The position numbers and the translations under genes are program-made. The notes under the pieces were generated by a model, which saw only the letters and a list, made by a program, of their open reading frames with translations, searched no databases and was not told where the DNA came from. Positions 39,127 through 43,255 of a DNA stretch of 43,255 nt are shown here, one piece after another (the first letter of the stretch is position 1; each line of letters starts with the position of its first letter). The stretch covers positions 1 through 43,255 of the forward strand of contig NZ_MECK01000579.1 in the NCBI RefSeq assembly GCF_014596465.1, in the 5' to 3' direction. This DNA is from Streptomyces sp. CBMA123 (lineage in GTDB: Bacteria > Actinomycetota > Actinomycetes > Streptomycetales > Streptomycetaceae).

Positions 39127-39960
39127 ATGCCCGAGCTCGACAACGCCACGAACACGGCGGACGTGACCGACACGACGGGCTTCGTGGACCCGGTGATGTT
39201 GCAGACCCACCGGCCCCATCCGGCCCGGATCTACGACTACTGGCTGGGCGGCAAGGACAACTTCCCGCCCGACCGGGCCGCCGCCGAGCACGCGATCGCC
39301 GCCGCACCCGACATCCCGCAGGCGGCCCGGGAGAACCGCGCCTTCCTGCGCCGTGCCGTCCAGCTCTGCGTCGAGGCCGGCGTCCGCCAGTTCATCGACA
39401 TCGGCTCCGGCCTGCCCGCCCAGGGCAATGTGCACGAGGTCGCGCAGGAGCTGGCCCCGGACTCCCGGGTGGTCTACATCGACAACGACCCGATCGTGCT
39501 CGCCCACGGCCGGGCGCTGCTCGCGAGCAACCACTCCACGACCGTGCTGACCGGCGATCTGCGCGACCTCGACGAGCTGCTCGACCGGCCCGCGCTGCGC
39601 GAGCTGATCGACCTCTCCCAGCCGGTCGCCGTCATGCTGATGGCCGTCCTGCACTTCGTCGACGACGCCCAGGCCGCCGCGGCCGTCCGGGCGGTGCACC
39701 GCCGGCTCGCCCCGGGCAGCTTCCTGCTGCTCTCGCACAGCACCGCCGAGGGCAATCCGCAGCGGGCCGCCGAGGTCGTGAAGACCTGGGACGACACCGA
39801 TTCGCGCATCCGGCTCCGGGGCCGCGCCGAGGTGGAGGCCTTCCTCACGGGCTGGGAGCCGGTGGAACCGGGCGTGGACTTCGTCCCGCTCTGGCGCCCG
39901 GACGGACCGACCGAGGGCTCCACCCGCTGGATGTACGCAGGCGTCGGCCGCAAGGCCTGA
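39127..39960 (+). CDS. SAM-dependent methyltransferase (DUF574/Methyltransf_19 type)
   Basis: This 277-residue protein belongs to an actinobacterial methyltransferase-fold family, strongly expanded in Streptomyces. The family start HPARIYDYWLGGKDNFPPDR is diagnostic. The SAM-binding region follows: QFIDIGSGLPAQGNVHEVAQ, then VVYIDNDPIVLAHGRALLAS. Downstream strands are VAVMLMAVLHFVDD and GSFLLLSHSTAEG. The ATG at 39127 follows GGAGGGG at seven bases; an in-frame GTG-type start at 39100 is less likely. Substrates of this family are largely unknown. A good hairpin terminator follows. Confidence 0.93.
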   Translation: MPELDNATNTADVTDTTGFVDPVMLQTHRPHPARIYDYWLGGKDNFPPDRAAAEHAIAAAPDIPQAARENRAFLRRAVQLCVEAGVRQFIDIGSGLPAQGNVHEVAQELAPDSRVVYIDNDPIVLAHGRALLASNHSTTVLTGDLRDLDELLDRPALRELIDLSQPVAVMLMAVLHFVDDAQAAAAVRAVHRRLAPGSFLLLSHSTAEGNPQRAAEVVKTWDDTDSRIRLRGRAEVEAFLTGWEPVEPGVDFVPLWRPDGPTEGSTRWMYAGVGRKA

Positions 39961-39985
39961 CCTCCGCACCCCCGTCACCACTGCA

Positions 39986-40015
39986 GGGCCGGACTCCCCC
40001 TCGGGAGCCCGGCCC
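39986..40015 (+). terminator. terminator hairpin after the methyltransferase gene
   Basis: GGGCCGGACTCCC pairs with GGGAGCCCGGCCC, with one mismatch, around a 4-base loop, 26 bases past the stop. Confidence 0.75.
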
Positions 40016-40180
40016 CTCGCTTTCCCGGCCACTCCCCTCCCCGGGCGACGTACCCGACCCACGCGACCGTCGGCCCCGTCAAACACCGGACCACCCAGCG
40101 GAGTTGACGCCCAGAGCGACGACCGGAAGCGACACTCGGGATCGACCACCCCGCCCGGCGCGTCCGTATGCTCTTGCGGT

Positions 40181-40203
40181 ACTCTGCAAATCTATGCCAG
40201 AGT
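40181..40203 (+). promoter_or_regulatory. candidate ArgR operator upstream of argG
   Basis: ACTCTGCAAATCTATGCC then AGAGT forms an inverted repeat with ACTCTG/CAGAGT outer arms and an AT-rich TGCA..ATGC core, resembling ARG boxes. It lies 87 bases before the start codon in an otherwise GC-rich stretch. TGCATGCA, a second palindrome, overlaps the start codon at 40283-40290. Confidence 0.45.
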
Positions 40204-40289
40204 GCGGGCATCGGATCAATCAGGCCGAATCCCCTCACACGTCGCTAAATCAGGAGCCCGCGCCGCGCGGGTGGGTCAAGGGTGCATGC

Positions 40290-41702
40290 ATGTCGAAGGT
40301 CTTGAGCAAGCTGCCGGTCGGTGAACGGATCGGCATCGCATTCTCGGGTGGGTTGGACACCTCCGTCGCGGTCGCGTGGATGCGCGAGCACGGTGCCGTC
40401 CCCTACGCCTACACGGCCGACATCGGCCAGTACGACGAGCCGAACCTCGCCGACGTCCCGGCCCGTGGCCGTGCCTACGGCGCCGAGCAGGCCCGCCTGA
40501 TCGACTGCCGGGCCCCGCTGGTCGAGGAGGGCCTGGCCGCCCTGGCCTGCGGCGCCTTCCACATCCGCTCCGCCGGGCAGACCTACTTCAACACCACCCC
40601 GCTCGGCCGTGCCGTGACCGGCACCCTGCTGGTCCGGGCCATGCAGGAGGACGGCGTCTCCATCTGGGGCGACGGTTCCACCTACAAGGGCAACGACATC
40701 GAGCGGTTCTACCGCTACGGTCTGCTCGCCAACCCCAACCTGCGGATCTACAAGCCGTGGCTGGACCAGGACTTCGTCGACCAGCTCGGTGGCCGCAAGG
40801 AGATGTCCGAGTGGCTGGCCGAGCGCGACCTGCCCTACCGGGACTCCGCCGAGAAGGCCTACTCCACCGACGCCAACATCTGGGGCGCCACCCACGAGGC
40901 CAAGCGGCTGGAGTACCTGGACACCTCGATGGAGATCGTCGCCCCGATCATGGGCGTCGCCTTCTGGGACCCCTCCGTCGAGATCCAGACCGAGGACGTC
41001 ACCGTCGACTTCGAGTTCGGCCGTCCGGTCCGGATCAACGGCCGTGCATTCGACACCGCCGTGGAGCTGGTGCACGAGGCCAACCGGATCGGCGGCCGGC
41101 ACGGTCTGGGCATGTCGGACCAGATCGAGAACCGGATCATCGAGGCCAAGAGCCGCGGCATCTACGAGGCCCCGGCCATGGCGCTGCTGCACATCGCCTA
41201 CGAGCGCCTCCTGAACGCGATCCACAACGAGGACACCCTCGCCACCTACCACACCCAGGGCCGGCGCCTCGGTCGCCTGATGTACGAGGGCCGCTGGTTC
41301 GACCCTCAGGCGCTCATGCTCCGGGACAGCCTGCAGAAGTGGGTCGGCCAGGCCGTCACCGGCAGTGTCACCCTGCGGCTGCGGCGCGGCCAGGACTACT
41401 CGGTGATCGACACCCAGGGCCCGAACTTCAGCTACCACCCGGAGAAGCTGTCGATGGAGCGCAGCGTCGACGCCGCCTTCGTCCCGGACGACCGGATCGG
41501 CCAGCTGACCATGCGCAACCTGGACATCGCCGACTCCCGCAGCAAGCTGGAGCTGTACGCGGGTCACGGCCAGCTGGCACCGTGGAGCGGTCTGATCGGC
41601 GAGCTCGCCCCGGGCGGCGCGGCGCCGATCGCCGCCGGCAACGGCGACGAGGAGCGGCCGACCGCGCTCGACCACGCGGCGATCGAGTCCGGCACCGACT
41701 GA
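40290..41702 (+). CDS. argG: argininosuccinate synthase, long (E. coli-like) type
   Basis: This 470-residue enzyme joins citrulline and aspartate with ATP in arginine biosynthesis. The N-terminal P-loop-like ATP site is AFSGGLDTSVAVAWM. Citrulline/aspartate-binding blocks are ADIGQYDEPN, TTPLGRAVTGTLLVRAMQED and GDGSTYKGNDIERFYRYGLL; the last is typical of the longer ArgG type found in E. coli (447 residues). Further landmarks are YSTDANIWGATHEAKRLEYL and GMSDQIENRIIEAKSRGIYE. The ~25-residue C-terminal extension is Ala/Glu-rich. The ATG at 40290 follows AAGGG. It stands alone, away from other arg genes, which is normal. A candidate ArgR site lies upstream and a strong terminator follows. Confidence 0.97.
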   Translation: MSKVLSKLPVGERIGIAFSGGLDTSVAVAWMREHGAVPYAYTADIGQYDEPNLADVPARGRAYGAEQARLIDCRAPLVEEGLAALACGAFHIRSAGQTYFNTTPLGRAVTGTLLVRAMQEDGVSIWGDGSTYKGNDIERFYRYGLLANPNLRIYKPWLDQDFVDQLGGRKEMSEWLAERDLPYRDSAEKAYSTDANIWGATHEAKRLEYLDTSMEIVAPIMGVAFWDPSVEIQTEDVTVDFEFGRPVRINGRAFDTAVELVHEANRIGGRHGLGMSDQIENRIIEAKSRGIYEAPAMALLHIAYERLLNAIHNEDTLATYHTQGRRLGRLMYEGRWFDPQALMLRDSLQKWVGQAVTGSVTLRLRRGQDYSVIDTQGPNFSYHPEKLSMERSVDAAFVPDDRIGQLTMRNLDIADSRSKLELYAGHGQLAPWSGLIGELAPGGAAPIAAGNGDEERPTALDHAAIESGTD

Positions 41703-41770
41703 CCGGGCGCCGCCCGGCCGGGCGACCGCTCCGATAGCCAGCCGGACGACCAGCCGACGCAGTCCGTCGC

Positions 41771-41803
41771 GGGGCCGTCGCACCACATCGGTGCGGCGGC
41801 CCC
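41771..41803 (+). terminator. terminator hairpin after argG
   Basis: GGGGCCGTCGCACC pairs with GGTGCGGCGGCCCC, with one mismatch, around ACATC, 68 bases past the stop. Confidence 0.75.
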
Positions 41804-41990
41804 GCAGCCGTTCTCCCCGGCCGTTCCCCCGGCCGCTCCCGCAGCCGATCCCGGACAAGATCACCCGCCCACCCGACAAGGTCACCACCACCCACCCACC
41901 CTCACCCGAACGGCGGCACCGGCCGTGCGCCCCGCCCCCGGCGGTAGCTGAATGGCGGACGGCGCCCGGCGACGGAAGGCAGGTCCGCGG

Positions 41991-42659
41991 ATGGGTGAGG
42001 CGATCGGCTCGGTGCTGGCCTCGGCGGTGGCGGTCGCGCTCAGTCCGCTGCCGCTGATCGCCGTGCTGCTGATCCTCGCCTCACCGCGCGGCCGGGCCAA
42101 CGGCTCGGCGTTCGCGGCCGGCTGGGTGCTCGGCCTGGCAGCGGTCGCGGCGCTCGTGGTGACGGCCGGCGGCGCACTGGCCCCGGACAGCGGCAGCCCG
42201 ACCTGGTCGTCCTGGCTGAAGCTCGCCCTGGGCATCGCCCTGCTCGGGCTCGCGGCCGAACAGTGGCGCGACCGTCCACGGCCCGGGCACGTCACCGCGC
42301 CACCGACCTGGCTGCTGGGGATCGACCGCCTCACCCCGGCCAGGTCCGCCGCCCTCGCCGTGGTCCTGGTCGTATCCCGCCCCACGACGCTGATCCCGGC
42401 CGTCGGCGGCGCCGCCTCGGTAGCCGCAGCGCCGTCCGGCACCGGAGCGAGGACGGTGGCCGCCGCCCTGCTGGTGCTGATCGGCTCGCTGGGCACCCTG
42501 GTGCCGCTCGCCGTGCAGTTCCGCGGCGCCGACCGCTCGGTCCACGCCCTCGGCGAGTGGCGCGCCTGGATGGCGGCACACCACGCGGCGATCACGACCG
42601 CCGTCCCGATCGTGCTCGGCGCCGACTACCTCGGCAGCGCCCTCTCCGGACTCAGCTGA
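41991..42659 (+). CDS. GAP-family (LysE/SAP-like) membrane protein
   Basis: This 222-residue protein has about six membrane helices. Its family-type start is MGEAIGSVLASAVAVALSPL, then PLIAVLLILASPRGRANGSA, GWVLGLAAVAALVV, and a cytosolic loop with WRDRPRPGH. The second half has LTPARSAALAVVLVVSRPTT and LLVLIGSLGTLVPLAVQF. This matches actinobacterial GAP/Sap proteins, which are related to LysE exporters; the mycobacterial member is linked to surface lipid export. The ATG at 41991 follows GGAAGGCAGG; an in-frame ATG at 41952 is possible. Substrate is unknown. Confidence 0.85.
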   Translation: MGEAIGSVLASAVAVALSPLPLIAVLLILASPRGRANGSAFAAGWVLGLAAVAALVVTAGGALAPDSGSPTWSSWLKLALGIALLGLAAEQWRDRPRPGHVTAPPTWLLGIDRLTPARSAALAVVLVVSRPTTLIPAVGGAASVAAAPSGTGARTVAAALLVLIGSLGTLVPLAVQFRGADRSVHALGEWRAWMAAHHAAITTAVPIVLGADYLGSALSGLS

Positions 42660-42705
42660 CCCGCCCCGCCGGAGCCCCGGCCCACCGCCAAGGGCACCCG
42701 CCCCG

Positions 42706-43255
42706 TCACCGGATCCGTACCATCCCCCGCCCCCGCACCGCGCGCACGCCCAGCCGCCCGCCGTCGGCCGCCGGCGGTGCCGCCACGGCGTCCCGCAGGG
42801 TCAGCAGGATCTCCCCGTCGTAGCGCTCCGCCAGCAGCCGGGCCAGCTCGGCGGCGCAGCCCGGCCGGGCCTCCGGGGCGAGCACCGGCAGCCGCCCCGG
42901 GCCGCTGAGGTCCTCGGCCTCGGCGGCCCAGCGGGCCGCGTCGCGCCGTTCGCCCTCGGCGGCGTAGTGGACGGCCAGGCAGTGGACGGCCAGTTGGTCG
43001 CCGTACTGGGCGGCGATCCGCCACCAGAAGACCCCGTCCGCGGTGCGGCCCATGCCGTAGAGCAGGCAGCCGAGGGTGCGGAAGGCGGCCTTCTCGGCGA
43101 GTTCGAGGTCCAGGGCCAGCTCCCCCGGTTCCACCGCGCCCGCCACCCCGGCGCACAGGTGGCGCAGGTCGCGCCGCAGTTCGGACCGTCCGGCGGTGCC
43201 GGGGCGGTCCCAGGTCGCCGGGGCGTGCGGCGGCCGGGCGACGGCGGGCGGACGG
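42706..43255 (-). CDS. unknown protein, C-terminal part (5' end outside window)
   Basis: The minus-strand frame is open to the window edge, so the start is not visible; a GTG at 43146 could be a start but homology-like sequence continues upstream (SELRRDLRHLCAGVAGAVEP). About 182 residues are seen. The readable core is LDLELAEKAAFRTLGCLLYG, then MGRTADGVFWWRIAAQYGDQ and LAVHCLAVHYAAEGERRDAA, a helical repeat-like pattern resembling tetratricopeptide-type helices. The last ~60 residues (LARLLAERYDGEILLTLRDA, GVRAVRGRGMVRIR) are less regular. Similar proteins occur in Streptomyces without a named function. It converges on the GAP gene 47 bases away. Confidence 0.72.
   Translation of the reverse strand, partial: RPPAVARPPHAPATWDRPGTAGRSELRRDLRHLCAGVAGAVEPGELALDLELAEKAAFRTLGCLLYGMGRTADGVFWWRIAAQYGDQLAVHCLAVHYAAEGERRDAARWAAEAEDLSGPGRLPVLAPEARPGCAAELARLLAERYDGEILLTLRDAVAAPPAADGGRLGVRAVRGRGMVRIR

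Overview
The window is high-GC actinobacterial chromosome, almost certainly from Streptomycetaceae (Streptomyces or Kitasatospora). The codon third positions are nearly all G or C, GTG starts are common, and it carries a WhiB-like protein, a SpoIIE-type phosphatase, an F420-type oxidoreductase, a DUF574-type methyltransferase and a LytR-CpsA-Psr protein. No rRNA, tRNA, CRISPR array, complete insertion sequence or prophage was seen. Both window edges cut a gene.

Left part (1-12.1 kb), core-like: the 3' end of a GAF/SpoIIE phosphatase; a small secreted membrane protein; an LCP cell-wall glycopolymer ligase; a zinc-ribbon protein; a small unknown protein; signal peptidase I; an XRE-cupin regulator; a four-helix membrane protein; a leaderless FAD-dependent oxidoreductase; and an ABC-F ATPase. 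Upstream of the ABC-F gene lie an array of 18-bp iterons, a leaderless 7-codon leader peptide and a hairpin overlapping the leader stop codon. Together these look like a regulated leader.

Middle part (12.2-34.2 kb), accessory and stress-flavoured: a CYTH-CHAD polyphosphate-type protein, a large-subunit catalase, a Rho_N-like small basic protein, hemerythrin, a translationally coupled pair of a soluble MgtE-N/CBS protein and a divergent NRAMP transporter, a coupled pair of an L-amino-acid-oxidase-like flavoenzyme and a glutamate-cysteine ligase-like enzyme, two VOC proteins, a hydrophobic small protein, a four-helix protein, a HAD hydrolase, a WhiB-like protein and a WGR-domain protein. This stretch is studded with gene relics: a topoisomerase IB C-terminus, an XRE-cupin C-terminus, a thioredoxin-reductase-like gene without its FAD-binding N-terminus, and an alpha/beta hydrolase C-terminus. 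That indicates repeated insertion and decay.

Right part (34.2-43.3 kb), core-like again: a large secreted beta-propeller protein, two divergent rhomboid-like membrane proteins, a DUF574-type methyltransferase, argininosuccinate synthase (argG) with a candidate ArgR operator, a GAP-family membrane protein and the 3' part of an unknown gene. Strong GC-rich hairpins separate most convergent units.

Functions are read from motifs and family resemblance recalled from knowledge; no database search was run. The best candidates for something undescribed are the ABC-F leader/iteron region, the split MgtE-sensor plus NRAMP pair, and the oxidase plus ligase pair.
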